The notes: generated by a model not told the origin, from the sequence alone. A stretch of 64,000 nt of DNA from Chloroflexota bacterium (GCA_003577005.1 QEUW01000012.1:1-64000); one strand, 5' to 3'. Shown: positions 44,240 through 55,361, numbered from the stretch's first letter. Numbers and translations are program-made.

Positions 44240-44637
44240 CGCACCATCTCACCGGTGCTACCTGCTTCAAAGAGCGGGTCATACTCGGCGGGCAATTGTG
44301 CCCGCACATCGTCGATCTGGCCGGGTGAAACCGCCTCCTGCACGACCTCCATCACGACGCGAGCGTGGAAGACTGCCTCGGGCAAATCGACCCCAGCCCC
44401 TTCACGTTCTGCCACCCGGCGGAAGAATTCATCGAGCGGGAAGCTCTCTTTCTGTTTTGCCAATCGTAGATAGGCATTGATGCCGGATGGGAGTTGTGCC
44501 GCCAGATGGTCTGCCTCGCCGTTGAAGAGCCTTTCCCCTAGCGTCTCTAACGTTGCACAGATGGCGCGAACAGCTTCCCCTTCTGAGCCAAGCCGGGCGC
44601 GGTGTTGGACCTGTCCAACAAATTCCTCGAATGTCAT
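44236..44637 (-). CDS. DUF2267-family protein
   Basis: The 133-residue protein has the DUF2267 pattern: FVGQVQHRARLGSEGEAVRAICATLETLGERLFNGEADHLAAQLP, a FPLDEFFRRVAEREG block and a helix with ARVVMEVVQEAVSPGQIDDVRAQLPAEYDPLF. The family is an all-helical repeat of unknown function, often stress-associated. The stop codon overlaps that of the convergent Nudix gene, leaving no terminator space between them. Confidence 0.78.
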   Translation of the reverse strand: MTFEEFVGQVQHRARLGSEGEAVRAICATLETLGERLFNGEADHLAAQLPSGINAYLRLAKQKESFPLDEFFRRVAEREGAGVDLPEAVFHARVVMEVVQEAVSPGQIDDVRAQLPAEYDPLFEAGSTGEMVR

Positions 44638-44821
44638 TGTCTGCTCCTTTCTGCCGGGCTCTTGATGAACAAGAGCAGCAGCAAGCCGTCACACATGGTT
44701 GCCGCCGCCGATTTCCTCGTTGGGCGAAGGTCACCTGTAGCCCATGTACCTTTACACAGAATGAGCAGCCAAACAAAGGGTCGTGATATAGCAACGGGTT
44801 AGAAATATGGGAATACAAGGA

Positions 44822-45841
44822 TCACGCGCTCAGCGATGGCATCTTGACTGCGCTATCGCGGCGCTCGTGCATGTTCCATTCCATGGACTTGGGGTAGCGC
44901 ATGGGAAGTTCAGAGACCTGGTTGAGCCGTTGGCGCGCCTCATCGGGCAAACGCCATCCCCCGGCCAGCAGATTGTCACGCGCCTGCTCCACCGTCCGCG
45001 CCCCGATGATCGCGCTGGTAATGGCGGGCTGCTCCAACACCCAGCGCACTGCCACCTGGGCCGGGCTGCGACCGAGTTCGTTGGCAACATCCAGCAGCAC
45101 AGCCAGCGTCTCATCGGCATTGGGCGCAAAATATCGTTCCGGGTAGGCCCAGCCCTCTTCGGAACGCGAGCCACTCACGCTGCGCTGGCCCGGCTTGTAT
45201 TTCCCGGTCAAAAAGCCACCGGCCAGCGGGCTCCAGACCACCACGCCCAACCCTTTTAGCTGGCAAACGGGGATGATCTCTTCCTCGATATCACGAACCA
45301 CCAGGCTATATTGGGGCTGATAACACTCGAAGCGCGCCCAATCCTTGCTGTCGCTGATCCAGAGCGCCTCCATGAGGCGCCACGCCTCATAATTGCTGCA
45401 CGCAGTGTAGCGCACCTTGCCCTGTCGCACCAGGTCTTCAAGGGCGCGCAACATCTCTTCCAGCGGCGTCTGTATGTCCACATGGTGGATGTAGTAGATG
45501 TCCACGTAATCCATCTGTAGACGCCGCAGGCTGTCTTCGACCGCCTGCATGATGTGCAGGCGTGACATCCCGGCATCGTTGGGGCCGCTGCCCATGGGGT
45601 TGAAAAACTTGGTAGCGATCACTGCCTCGCGTCGCCGCCCCTTGAGCGCCTTACCCAACATCACTTCCGACTGGCCACCACCGTACGAATTGGCCGTATC
45701 GAAAAAGTTGACGCCAGCATCGAATGCCAGCCCTACGATCCGGTCCGCCTCCGCCTGGTCGGCGCCATGACCAAACGTCATCGTGCCCAGGCAAATCTCT
45801 GATACCTTGAGGCCAGAACGTCCCATTCTGCGATATTCCAC
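44822..45841 (-). CDS. Aldo/keto reductase
   Basis: The 339-residue protein has the AKR TIM barrel: FFDTANSYGGGQSE (catalytic Asp and Tyr), VIATKFFN (Lys) and YYIHHVD (His), with the C-terminal cofactor block AITSAIIGARTVEQARDNL. It reduces aldehydes or ketones with NADPH, with the AKR11/12-like sugar-aldehyde group as the nearest match by eye. The start is GTG at 45841, with AGGAGG 5 bases upstream. It stands alone. Confidence 0.9.
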   Translation of the reverse strand: MEYRRMGRSGLKVSEICLGTMTFGHGADQAEADRIVGLAFDAGVNFFDTANSYGGGQSEVMLGKALKGRRREAVIATKFFNPMGSGPNDAGMSRLHIMQAVEDSLRRLQMDYVDIYYIHHVDIQTPLEEMLRALEDLVRQGKVRYTACSNYEAWRLMEALWISDSKDWARFECYQPQYSLVVRDIEEEIIPVCQLKGLGVVVWSPLAGGFLTGKYKPGQRSVSGSRSEEGWAYPERYFAPNADETLAVLLDVANELGRSPAQVAVRWVLEQPAITSAIIGARTVEQARDNLLAGGWRLPDEARQRLNQVSELPMRYPKSMEWNMHERRDSAVKMPSLSA

Positions 45842-45893
45842 GGTTTCCTCCTACTCTTTTTTCTCTGGTTTTCTCACGGCGCACTTCTTATAC

Positions 45894-45969
45894 CGAATCC
45901 TTCTGTTCAGGTAAGGAATGCACCACCGTCTCACTCTGGCGCATTCCTTCACTGAACAACCGGATTTCG
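45894..45969. repeat. Imperfect hairpin upstream of the aldo/keto reductase gene
   Basis: GTTCAG and AAGGAATGC on the left pair with GCATTCCTT and CTGAAC on the right, with further GAATCC/GGATTT pairing outside. It lies 53 bp upstream of the aldo/keto reductase start; its role is unknown. Confidence 0.5.
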
Positions 45970-46286
45970 TGTTACCGTTCCGGGCAAAGTCTAGAGGTGG
46001 TGGTCAAATTCTACCCTTTTGGGGCTGATGAAGAAATTATGACTGCAGTACGGCCGGCCGTCGATAATCGTACGGTCTAAATAACAGCGGATCAAATGTA
46101 TAGCGGGCTTGTCTTTGTGTTCAAGAAGAATCGATGCGCAGTGTCAGAGGGAAAAAAGATGCGCTGATGACCTTGCTCCCCCGAGGCTGGCAAGCCAGCG
46201 CAAGATCACCAGCGCCCCTACACTATAACAGAGAGTGCGTTTGGCGTCAATTCTCGATCTGTCTCAAAACAGCAATCCCCAGTAAG

Positions 46287-46323
46287 AGCGCAGCAAGGCT
46301 TCTGGGAGAAGCCTTGCTGCGCT
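46287..46323. terminator. Perfect 17-bp hairpin downstream of bipA
   Basis: AGCGCAGCAAGGCTTCT and its exact complement are separated by GGG. It follows the 46345-46398 hairpin in the direction of bipA transcription and may reinforce termination. No T-tract. Confidence 0.5.
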
Positions 46324-46344
46324 GCTCTTCTATCCTTTGCTCTG

Positions 46345-46398
46345 TTTGAAAACGCGAGATTTTTGTCTGTTCAGCCACCTCTCCTTCGCGTTTTCAAA
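46345..46398. terminator. 13-bp hairpin just after the bipA stop (TTTGAAAACGCG arm)
   Basis: TTTGAAAACGCGA (46345-46357) exactly complements 46386-46398, with a 28-base loop, 12 bp from the bipA stop codon. The arm belongs to the CTGTTTGAAAA-type family. Confidence 0.55.
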
Positions 46399-46409
46399 GC
46401 AACCGCACT

Positions 46410-48278
<1,869 letters not shown>

Positions 48279-48307
48279 AGATGATTCCCTGCACTACGAT
48301 GATGACC

Positions 48308-48337
48308 AAAAAAATGCCCGGCCTCGTCCGGCCGAGC
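48308..48337 (-). terminator. Intrinsic terminator between the SARP and bipA genes
   Basis: On the minus strand GCTCGGCC-GGACGA-GGCCGGGC forms an 8-bp stem with one G:U pair, followed by ATTTTTTT. This is a canonical rho-independent terminator, about 125 bp after the SARP-type regulator stop. It could also be a leader attenuator of bipA, whose start is 30 bp further on. Confidence 0.7.
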
Positions 48338-48464
48338 GCTGTCTGACGGTCAATTTGGCTGTAATTTTATGTCAAAACAGCCATTTTGGCAACTCCGCCG
48401 GGCCACGAGCAGCAATTCCCGATCAGGCGGCGACACACACCGAATTCATTCGATGTGTGGTATA

Positions 48465-51400
48465 TCATTCAACATCACTAGCTGTCTGCAGCCAGGCGCT
48501 TGACTGGAGCTCAACAACCAGCTCACGGATTTCCCAGGCCTGCCCCTTTTCACGCGCCTTGTGCGCAACAGCCGGCGGCAGATGACTCTGCGCAGCTTGG
48601 ATCACCCGGCCAGCGACATCCGCAAACCAGCACGAGTTGGCAATGAAGGGATAACGCAGCGCCGCCGTGTACACTTCCACGGCCCATTCGTGTTGACCTT
48701 GGTTGGCAAGGAGCAGCGCGGCGAGGGGCAGGGCTTCCAACAGCGCATCGAAGTCTTCCCGTTCGGCGACGACCCGCAGCAGTTCAGACAGATAGCGTCG
48801 CGCACGTGAATGCTGGCTCGTAGCACAGGCAGCACAGCCCAAAGAAGCGAGAACTCTAGTTAGCTTGACCGGCTGTCGGATGGCCTGAAAAATACCCTTA
48901 CTCTCTTCTAGCCACTGCTCTGCCAGGGCGTAGGTACTTTCAACGATCGCTGCTTGTCCTAATAAGGCGGTCGCATCGCCACGATGCGACCGCAGGCCGA
49001 TTTCGTCGGCCATCGCCAGACTTTCCTGTGCCAGGAGATGAGCTTCCTGATATTCGCCCAAATGGAGCTTGGTCCGGGCCAGCCAAATACGCAACGTATT
49101 CAGGTGATGACGATCACCTAACTCTTTGGCAATTGCCTGACCTTGTTCGAATGTTGCCTGGGCTTCGGCGAATTGGCCCTGATATAACGCTACTATCCCC
49201 AGGTTAAAAAAACTCTGTGAGATGACCAACTGATCGTCCAGTGCTTGTCCAATTGCGTACTGCTCCTGTGCGTGCTCGTGCGCTTGCTCATATTGACCCA
49301 AGAGCTGCGCAGCCCAACACAGAACGGAAAGCGTCGCGGAAAGGCCTTTCAAATCGTTCAAGGTTCGGCGAATGGTCCGACTTTCTTGAGCACGTTGTTT
49401 CATCTCAAGGGGTGCGCCCGCAGCCCATGCGACCCTCGCCAGCTCGCGCTGCACCTGCGCCGTTCGCCACTGATCGCCGATTGCCTGGCATAACGTCAAA
49501 CTCTCCTCTAGAACCTGTCGCGCAGCCTCCACATCGGCGTACCACAGCAGACCTCCCAGTTTCGACAAAGCAAAGGCTCTTTCCGCTCGAATGTCTTGAC
49601 CGGCGGTTGCAAGTTTGTCCAGCAGCGCCAAACTTTGCCGGTATTGTTGCTCGGCCAGGCGTGCATGACCTAACTTCTTGCCAAAACTACCCTGCCAGCT
49701 CAAGGCTCTGGCCAGCGTCCGCAGGTTGTCATTTGCGTCGGTCAGCCTCTGAACTGCCTGTTGGCAGGCTGCCTCTCCCTCGTAAAAATATCCGCGCATT
49801 TCATGGAAAAGACATAGACTCTCCATTGCCCGAGCCAGCCGCTGGACCTGGCCCTGTTGCACGCTCCAGCGCCAGGCAACCAGCAAATTCTCCTTATCGG
49901 ACTCTAGCTCGTTGAGTGCAGCCACTTGCCGTCCCCCCTTGAGATCAGCCTCGCGCTCGCTCAGAAAATCAACAAAGTACGCACAATGGGCGTCGCGGGT
50001 AGCATCGACCAGACCGGCGGCCATAAGCTGTTCTTCGGCGTACTGGCGCAACAGTTCGTGGACCTCACAGCGGCCAGTGGCGCTACGCCACAGCAGCGCC
50101 TTATCGACCAGCCCCGCCAGCGTGCCCAGCGTGGCGCCGCTCACTGCCTGTACAGCCTGGCGCGTGAACCCACCGCGAAAGACCGACAACTGCATAAACA
50201 CCAGGCGTTCAGCTTTGTTTAGCCGTTCCCACGTCTGCGTCAGGACCGCGGCCATGCTGCGCTGGCGCACCGGCAAATCACGCAAATCAGTTTCCAGAAA
50301 CTCGATCCCCCGGCTGAGTTCCGCCGCGATCTCCTGGGGTGTGAGCGTCTCGATCCAGGCTGCCGCCAGGAGAATGCCCAAGGGCAGGCCCTGCACCAGA
50401 CGGCAGGTTTGGGCAAGCGCCGGCCAATCGGTTGCCGCCGGTGTAAACTGGGGGCGAAGACGCCGTGCCTGCTGGAGAAACAACTGCACCGCGCTGAAAT
50501 CAGCCGGGTTGTGCGTGTCCTGGCCGGGAACATCCAGGCCATGCAACCTGAAGATGGTTTCAGCGCTGAGCTTTAACCGCTCCCTCGCTGTGACCAGAAT
50601 GCGCACAAAGGGGGCAGCCTGCAGGATTTCGTCGGCCAATCCGGCGGCCTCCGGCAGGTGCTCAGAGTTGTCGAGCAACAGCAACAGTTGTTTCTCACGA
50701 AGATAGTCGAACAACTGTTGTTTAGGCGGCCGGGGATCAGCTTGAAAGGTAAGATGCACCGCATTGGCGATGGCGGGTATGACGCTATCCACCGTGGTTA
50801 GCGGAGCCAGGGCCACGAAATAAACGCCCTGTCGATAACAGTCGATCTGCGTGGCAGCCGCTTCCAACGCCAGGCGGGTCTTGCCCATGCCCCCTGGTGC
50901 GAGAATTGTCACCAGCCGCACAGCCGGGTCAGCGAGCAGGCGAGCCAGTTCGGCCAGTTCACCTTTCCGCCCAACGAGCGGAGCCGTCTGCGCGGGGAGA
51001 TTGTGGCGTGGCAAATTGATGATGAATGGTTGTTCCTGGCGCTGTTCACCTGGCCGGAAGGGTGCCTCGCCGTCGCGGATCTGCTCGTATAGCCGCATGG
51101 TTTCCGCATCCGGCTCGACATCGAGTTCATCGGCCAGACATTGGCAACAAATGCGATAGTGCGTTAATGCCGCACCGCGCTGTCCGCTCTGAGCGAGCAA
51201 ACGCATCAGGTGGCGATGCGCCTCTTCGCGCCAGGGTTCCAACGCCAACAGCCGGCGGATGCAGTCGATGGCGTGTGTCCACTTTGTCTCCCGTTCGTAT
51301 GCAATTCCCAGCTCGTGGAGCGCCTGCGTGACCAACGCGCGCAGCCGTTCTCGCTCGGCGCTAACCCATTGCTCAAACTCCGGCGCCATGCGGACATAGA

Positions 51401-51800
51401 ATTCTTCGAGAAAATCGCCGCGATAAAGCTCAATGGCTGCTTCTAGCTGTTGGATATCCGGTCCAGCCTGAAACCTCTCTACGGCGGCCTCCAATACAGC
51501 CACATCCAGCCAGCAGGAGGTGTGCGGATCAAGCGCAATTTCGTGGCGACCAATGATGAGATGATTGCCCACCAGGTGGCGCAAATTGGAGAGCGTCGTG
51601 GTCAAGCTGCGGCGGGCCTGGCTGTCGGGCAGATCGCCCCAGAGCAGGCCAGTCAACGCCGTGCGTGTATGCGCTCGCTGCGTGACAGCGAGATAGCAGA
51701 GCAGCGCCAGGGCTTTGCTCGACCGAAAGCCCGTCACCGGATTTCCATCGAGATAGACTGCCGGGCTGCCCAGCAACATGAGTTCTAGCTTTTCGCTCAT
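48465..51800 (-). CDS. SARP/AfsR-like transcriptional activator (BTAD-NB-ARC-TPR)
   Basis: The 1111-residue protein has an OmpR-like winged helix (RSSKALALLCYLAVTQRAHTRTALTGLLW, ~20-95) and a bacterial transcriptional activator domain (to ~245). It continues with an NTPase with P-loop APGGMGKT (301-308), LLLLDNSEHL Walker B and LPLGILLAAAW, then a long TPR region. SARPs activate promoters through heptameric direct repeats with 11-bp period. Such repeats lie in the divergent promoter at 51827-51869. Likely targets are the lipoprotein and sulfite-oxidase-like genes and itself. The start ATG at 51800 has only a weak AGGA. Confidence 0.9.
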   Translation of the reverse strand: MSEKLELMLLGSPAVYLDGNPVTGFRSSKALALLCYLAVTQRAHTRTALTGLLWGDLPDSQARRSLTTTLSNLRHLVGNHLIIGRHEIALDPHTSCWLDVAVLEAAVERFQAGPDIQQLEAAIELYRGDFLEEFYVRMAPEFEQWVSAERERLRALVTQALHELGIAYERETKWTHAIDCIRRLLALEPWREEAHRHLMRLLAQSGQRGAALTHYRICCQCLADELDVEPDAETMRLYEQIRDGEAPFRPGEQRQEQPFIINLPRHNLPAQTAPLVGRKGELAELARLLADPAVRLVTILAPGGMGKTRLALEAAATQIDCYRQGVYFVALAPLTTVDSVIPAIANAVHLTFQADPRPPKQQLFDYLREKQLLLLLDNSEHLPEAAGLADEILQAAPFVRILVTARERLKLSAETIFRLHGLDVPGQDTHNPADFSAVQLFLQQARRLRPQFTPAATDWPALAQTCRLVQGLPLGILLAAAWIETLTPQEIAAELSRGIEFLETDLRDLPVRQRSMAAVLTQTWERLNKAERLVFMQLSVFRGGFTRQAVQAVSGATLGTLAGLVDKALLWRSATGRCEVHELLRQYAEEQLMAAGLVDATRDAHCAYFVDFLSEREADLKGGRQVAALNELESDKENLLVAWRWSVQQGQVQRLARAMESLCLFHEMRGYFYEGEAACQQAVQRLTDANDNLRTLARALSWQGSFGKKLGHARLAEQQYRQSLALLDKLATAGQDIRAERAFALSKLGGLLWYADVEAARQVLEESLTLCQAIGDQWRTAQVQRELARVAWAAGAPLEMKQRAQESRTIRRTLNDLKGLSATLSVLCWAAQLLGQYEQAHEHAQEQYAIGQALDDQLVISQSFFNLGIVALYQGQFAEAQATFEQGQAIAKELGDRHHLNTLRIWLARTKLHLGEYQEAHLLAQESLAMADEIGLRSHRGDATALLGQAAIVESTYALAEQWLEESKGIFQAIRQPVKLTRVLASLGCAACATSQHSRARRYLSELLRVVAEREDFDALLEALPLAALLLANQGQHEWAVEVYTAALRYPFIANSCWFADVAGRVIQAAQSHLPPAVAHKAREKGQAWEIRELVVELQSSAWLQTASDVE

Positions 51801-51826
51801 TCCTGGCCCTGCCGCCGCTTGTGGTT

Positions 51827-51869
51827 GCAGTCTCGTTGCACTCTCGTCGTAGTTTCGTCGGCGTAGTTT
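51827..51869. promoter_or_regulatory. Candidate SARP-binding direct heptamers with 11-bp period
   Basis: GCAGTCT (51827), GCACTCT (51838) and GTAGTTT (51849) are spaced exactly 11 bp with spacers CGTT, CGTC, and a fourth GTAGTTT follows at 51863. They fit G(C/T)A(G/C)T(C/T)T. A possible -10 TATTCT (51872-51877) follows for the plus strand. Streptomyces SARP proteins bind heptamers with this geometry; the assignment is by position and spacing. Confidence 0.55.
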
Positions 51870-51961
51870 GCTATTCTGAGGTCAATCGACGGCGCCTTCA
51901 ATTATAGCGTGGATTGTAAGACCTGTGAAGTCCCTATCTCGGTCAATCAGGGGAGGTCAAA

Positions 51962-52441
51962 ATGTACCCGGTTATCACGCGAGTTTCCATCATCGCTCTG
52001 TGTCTGGTGGGGTTGGCCGTCAGCGGCTGTATGCCTGCCGTTGTTCCGGTCGCAAAGACGGATGCTCAGCCTGTTCAACGTCTTGTCGCAAGCACACCAG
52101 CCCAGCCGCCAGGCCGCCGCCAGGTGCTCGAAGCCCTCTTTACTGCCGCCGTGGTCAGCCAGGAAGTCTATGCGCGCCACGACACGCTCTCTGTGCGCTG
52201 GCCGGACGATCTTCCGATCAGTGGCGAACTGAACATCCGCATCCAGAAACCTGATGGTCGTATTTACCTGGAGCGGCATTTCTTGGCCACAGCAGCGGCA
52301 GAGGCTGGACTCGGCAAGGCCTATCAGCTGCCGCCGGGCGAATACGATGTGGTGCTCATGCCCACGCCGAGCGAGTATTATATTGGAGGGCTGCGTGTTA
52401 CACGGCGAATCAGGGTGTGGGTGTCATCTGACCCGCAATGA
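51962..52441 (+). CDS. Lipoprotein of unknown function
   Basis: The 159-residue protein has a lipoprotein signal (IIALCLVGLAVSGC lipobox), a Pro/Ala-rich linker and a compact beta-rich domain (LSVRWPDDLPISGELNIRI, YQLPPGEYDVVLMPTP). I do not recognise the family. GGGGAGG lies 6 bases upstream. It is divergent from the SARP regulator, 188 bp before the sulfite-oxidase-like gene, and may share their regulation. Confidence 0.65.
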   Translation: MYPVITRVSIIALCLVGLAVSGCMPAVVPVAKTDAQPVQRLVASTPAQPPGRRQVLEALFTAAVVSQEVYARHDTLSVRWPDDLPISGELNIRIQKPDGRIYLERHFLATAAAEAGLGKAYQLPPGEYDVVLMPTPSEYYIGGLRVTRRIRVWVSSDPQ

Positions 52442-52461
52442 GAAACGGTTTGAAAAGGTTT

Positions 52462-52491
52462 GGTGCGTTGCGTTCGTAGAGTGCGATACGG
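52462..52491. repeat. Decayed GTGC-N3-GCAC palindrome
   Basis: GGTGCGTTGCGTTCGTAGAGTGCGATACGG keeps the spacing and most bases of the family but has lost one GCAC in each arm. It lies 20 bp after the lipoprotein stop, again at a gene 3' end. Confidence 0.45.
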
Positions 52492-52629
52492 TAGCCACCT
52501 CCAGGCGCTGCTACGCCCAGTTCGTCTTGGCAGTTGGCGCGCTGATGCTCCTCCTGTTGACGGGCAGCGGTGAGTGGCGGTGTACGACATACACGTGTTT
52601 AAGTTGTAACTAGCAAAAGGAGCAAACTG

Positions 52630-53802
52630 ATGAATCGACTAGAAATGTCGCGCAGAACGCTGCTCAAACAGGGCGGAGCAGTCCTGACGGGATGGGCACT
52701 CCTCAACACCGTACAGGTAGGGGCCGCACCCGCGGTGCTGGCCCAGACCGGTGTTGAGGTGCTGCCGTGGCTGGACCAGCCAGCAGAGAACCCCGTCCCC
52801 GAGGTGATCGCCAACCAGCTCATCTGGGAAGAGCTAGACTCATGGGTCACCCCCAACGATCAGTTTTTTAGCATTGCCCACTACAACCGGCCGGAGATCG
52901 ACGCTGCCAACTGGCATTTGGAGATCACCGGGCGGGTGGAACAGCCGCTGTCGCTGACCCTGGACGATTTGCTGGCTCTGCCGCGCCAGGAACTGACCTT
53001 CACGCTGGAATGTTCGGGCAACACCGGGTTGCCCTTCTTCTGGGGTGGGATCGGCAATGCGCACTGGGCGGGCACCCCGCTGGCACCGCTGCTGGAAGAA
53101 GCCGGCGTGCTCGACGACGGCATCGAAGTGGTCTTCTGGGGGCACGATGCCGGCGAGGAGATGTTCGGCGAGCAGACAGTGACCCAGCACTTTGCCCGCA
53201 GCATGTCGCTGACCGACGCCATGCATCCCAACAATCTGCTCTGTTACGAGATGAACGGCGAACCGCTGCCGCAACCAAACGGTTTTCCCTTGCGCTTGAT
53301 TGCGCCGGGCTGGTTTGGCATCGCCAATGTCAAGTGGCTCCAACGCATCGAGGTCTGGGATACTCGGCTGATGAATCGCTTCATGGCCCGCGACTACGTC
53401 ACCGTGCGCCAGGAAGGCAGCGAGGACGAAGCGGTCTGGACGCAGCGTTCGGTAGGGCGAACCTTGCTAAAATCGGCCCCGGCGCGCGTGGTGCAGCGCA
53501 ACAGCGGCTACCACATCGAGGGCGCGGCCTGGGGCGCACCCATCCGCCATGTCGATGTCAGAATCGACGACGGTCTCTGGCGCCGGGCCCGGCTCGACCG
53601 CACGCAGCGCGCCGAGTACGCCTGGAGCTTCTGGAGCTTCAACTGGGCCAATCCCACGCCGGGTGAGCACACCATCACCACGCGCGCGGTGGATACCGCC
53701 GGCAATGTGCAACCGGCCGCGGATGACCCGCTGCTCGCCAACAAGCTCACCTACTGGGAGAGCAATGGCCAGATCACGCGGCGGGTGCGCATCCCCTCGT
53801 AG
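52630..53802 (+). CDS. Tat-exported sulfite-oxidase-fold molybdopterin oxidoreductase
   Basis: The 390-residue protein has a twin-arginine signal (MSRRTLLKQGG, residues 6-16) and cleavage expected near AVLAQT. The oxidoreductase molybdopterin domain has the molybdenum-ligand Cys128 in TLECSGN and LCYEMNGEPLPQPNGFPLRL, and the C-terminal Mo-co dimerisation domain has VQRNSGYHIEGAAWG and RVRIPS. No heme or cytochrome domain is present. It likely oxidises sulfite or reduces/oxidises an S- or N-oxide in the periplasm-facing space. AAAGGAG lies 7 bases upstream. It follows the lipoprotein gene. Confidence 0.88.
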   Translation: MNRLEMSRRTLLKQGGAVLTGWALLNTVQVGAAPAVLAQTGVEVLPWLDQPAENPVPEVIANQLIWEELDSWVTPNDQFFSIAHYNRPEIDAANWHLEITGRVEQPLSLTLDDLLALPRQELTFTLECSGNTGLPFFWGGIGNAHWAGTPLAPLLEEAGVLDDGIEVVFWGHDAGEEMFGEQTVTQHFARSMSLTDAMHPNNLLCYEMNGEPLPQPNGFPLRLIAPGWFGIANVKWLQRIEVWDTRLMNRFMARDYVTVRQEGSEDEAVWTQRSVGRTLLKSAPARVVQRNSGYHIEGAAWGAPIRHVDVRIDDGLWRRARLDRTQRAEYAWSFWSFNWANPTPGEHTITTRAVDTAGNVQPAADDPLLANKLTYWESNGQITRRVRIPS

Positions 53803-53867
53803 CTGCGATGACTCACTAACTCGATGAGGTGGATGGCAAGCACCCTACACAGCTTCTGATGGCAGAA

Positions 53868-53911
53868 ACGCCTGCGGAGTTCGCACATGGGCGTGCGAAC
53901 TCCGCAGGCGT
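53868..53911. terminator. Perfect 19-bp bidirectional hairpin
   Basis: ACGCCTGCGGAGTTCGCAC (53868-53886) exactly complements 53893-53911 across ATGGGC. It lies between the convergent sulfite-oxidase-like and VOC genes and would terminate or insulate both. Confidence 0.7.
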
Positions 53912-53932
53912 CACAACCGCTATGATCAGGCG

Positions 53933-54352
53933 CTACGCACCAGGCTGTGGGCGCGGTTGGGTCAGGCTAAACCAGTTGCCCTGGTTGTCCTTGAGGATGG
54001 CCTCAACCCCGTACATCTGCTCTTGTGGTGGGGAGATAAACTCTACCCCTTTGGCTTTCAATGCTTCATACGTAGCGCGGCAATCATCAGTATGGAGGAC
54101 ACCCGTCCCCATTGCGCCCCGTTCCAGGAGCGTCGCCATGAGCGCGCCCGTCTCCTCATCCAGCGCGCCACCGTGAATCGGCATGAGAACCATCTCCAGA
54201 TCAGGCTGATTCTTGGGGCCAACGGTGAGCCAGCGCATTCCCTCAAACGAAACGTCAGTCCGCACCTCAAAACCCAGCTTCTCGGTGTAAAAGGCCAGGG
54301 CGCTTTCTTGATCCTTCACGTAGATGGTGGCATGGGATAATCGATTGATCAT
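53933..54352 (-). CDS. VOC/glyoxalase-family protein
   Basis: The 139-residue protein has the paired beta-alpha-beta units of the vicinal-oxygen-chelate fold: ATIYVKDQESALAFYTEKLGFEVRTDV, a middle GTGVLHTDDCRATYEALKAKGVEF, and ILKDNQGNWFSLTQP. VOC proteins act as dioxygenases, isomerases or resistance proteins with a bound metal. It lies 185 bp downstream of the AraC gene on the same strand and may be its target. Confidence 0.83.
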   Translation of the reverse strand: MINRLSHATIYVKDQESALAFYTEKLGFEVRTDVSFEGMRWLTVGPKNQPDLEMVLMPIHGGALDEETGALMATLLERGAMGTGVLHTDDCRATYEALKAKGVEFISPPQEQMYGVEAILKDNQGNWFSLTQPRPQPGA

Positions 54353-54537
54353 CTGCTTTCTCCTTATGCTTTCGATTGAGCGTGAAATGGACAGCGAACG
54401 AAGTGGCTTTCTCTGGCCTTACTCTGTTCTGCAACCCGTCGTATCCATCATACCGGAAGCGGAGCAGATTTGCTTCTTGAAAATTGCGATCATTGGTAGC
54501 ACGACTTGGTGGCATTATGTGAGGGCACAGAAAGTGC

Positions 54538-54993
54538 CTACAGCGATTGCACTTCCTGCGGCAAGCGAGTTCGGTTTTGGCTATCGACTCTCTGTCCCCA
54601 GCCGCGCATAAAGATAAAGCAATAGGGGATATACCGCTCAGCCGTTCGCGCAATCTGTACACTCTGAAAGACACGAGCGCGGTAGTGATAGGGTGAGTGC
54701 CCCACATAGCGTCGAAACGAAGCGCTAAACGAGCCCAGGCTTTCATACCCCACATCCAGGCAGATCTCTGTGACGGATCGGTCGGTCTCCGCCAGCAGTT
54801 CTCTCGCCCGCGCCATGCGGAGGTGCGTCAGGTAGGCATGGGGCGTCAAGGCATACTGCTGGCGAAAACAGCGCAAAAAGTGATAAGGGGAAAAATGTAC
54901 TTGCTTGGCGATCTCTTCCAGACTGAGCGGGCGGTCGTAATTGGCGTCGATGTATTGTTTGGCAAACGTGATCGGATCAAGTAGTTGGGCCAT
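54538..54993 (-). CDS. AraC-family transcriptional regulator
   Basis: The 151-residue protein has a complete two-helix-turn-helix AraC domain (SLEEIAKQVHFSPYHFLRCFRQQYALTPHAYLTHLRMARARELL, then ITEICLDVGYESLGSFSASFRRYVG) followed by a short C-terminal tail. No separate ligand-binding domain is present, so it is a small DNA-binding-only member. The ATG at 54993 has GGGAG 8 bases upstream; GTG at 55002 is an alternative. It is codirectional with the VOC gene. Confidence 0.87.
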   Translation of the reverse strand: MAQLLDPITFAKQYIDANYDRPLSLEEIAKQVHFSPYHFLRCFRQQYALTPHAYLTHLRMARARELLAETDRSVTEICLDVGYESLGSFSASFRRYVGHSPYHYRARVFQSVQIARTAERYIPYCFIFMRGWGQRVDSQNRTRLPQEVQSL

Positions 54994-55361
54994 ATTAGGC
55001 ACTCCCTGAATTGGTCAGAAGGCGCTTCTATTCCCAGATGCCACTTTCGCTGATTCCAAACGGGTCAACTGTTTCGATAACCCTCGAATCAGAACATATA
55101 TTCTAATCTCTGTGGCCGAATAGTGCAAATTGGCCGCATACAACAGCAATCGATGGCGCCCACAGTCCAATAATGGGGAATTGAATGGCAGCGAGCCTTT
55201 CTGCACTGGAAGAGCAGTTGCGCCGCCATTCAAACCCTACTACCGGATTGGGGCCGAACTGTACGAGGTTTGGTTGACATTACGCCAGCAGTGAGGCTTT
55301 CTCTCTGGCGTGCGATCAACTGTCAACTAAACTAGGTTCTTTTGACATTTCAGTCTAGGTG

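Larger units (their letters stand above)
45842..46409. other. 568-bp gene-free interval with three hairpins
   Basis: No supported gene. It contains the aldo/keto reductase leader, an imperfect hairpin (45894-45969), a perfect 17-bp hairpin (46287-46323) and a 13-bp hairpin (46345-46398) at the end of the bipA message. The region 45975-46255 shows nothing recognisable. Confidence 0.6.

Noticed and set aside
46134..46349. 71-codon frame in the gap between bipA and the aldo/keto reductase
   Set aside because: It includes the 17-bp hairpin repeat and has no homology by eye.
55015..55233. 72-codon frame upstream of the AraC gene
   Set aside because: No motif and no ribosome-binding site; the composition is like the surrounding intergenic sequence.
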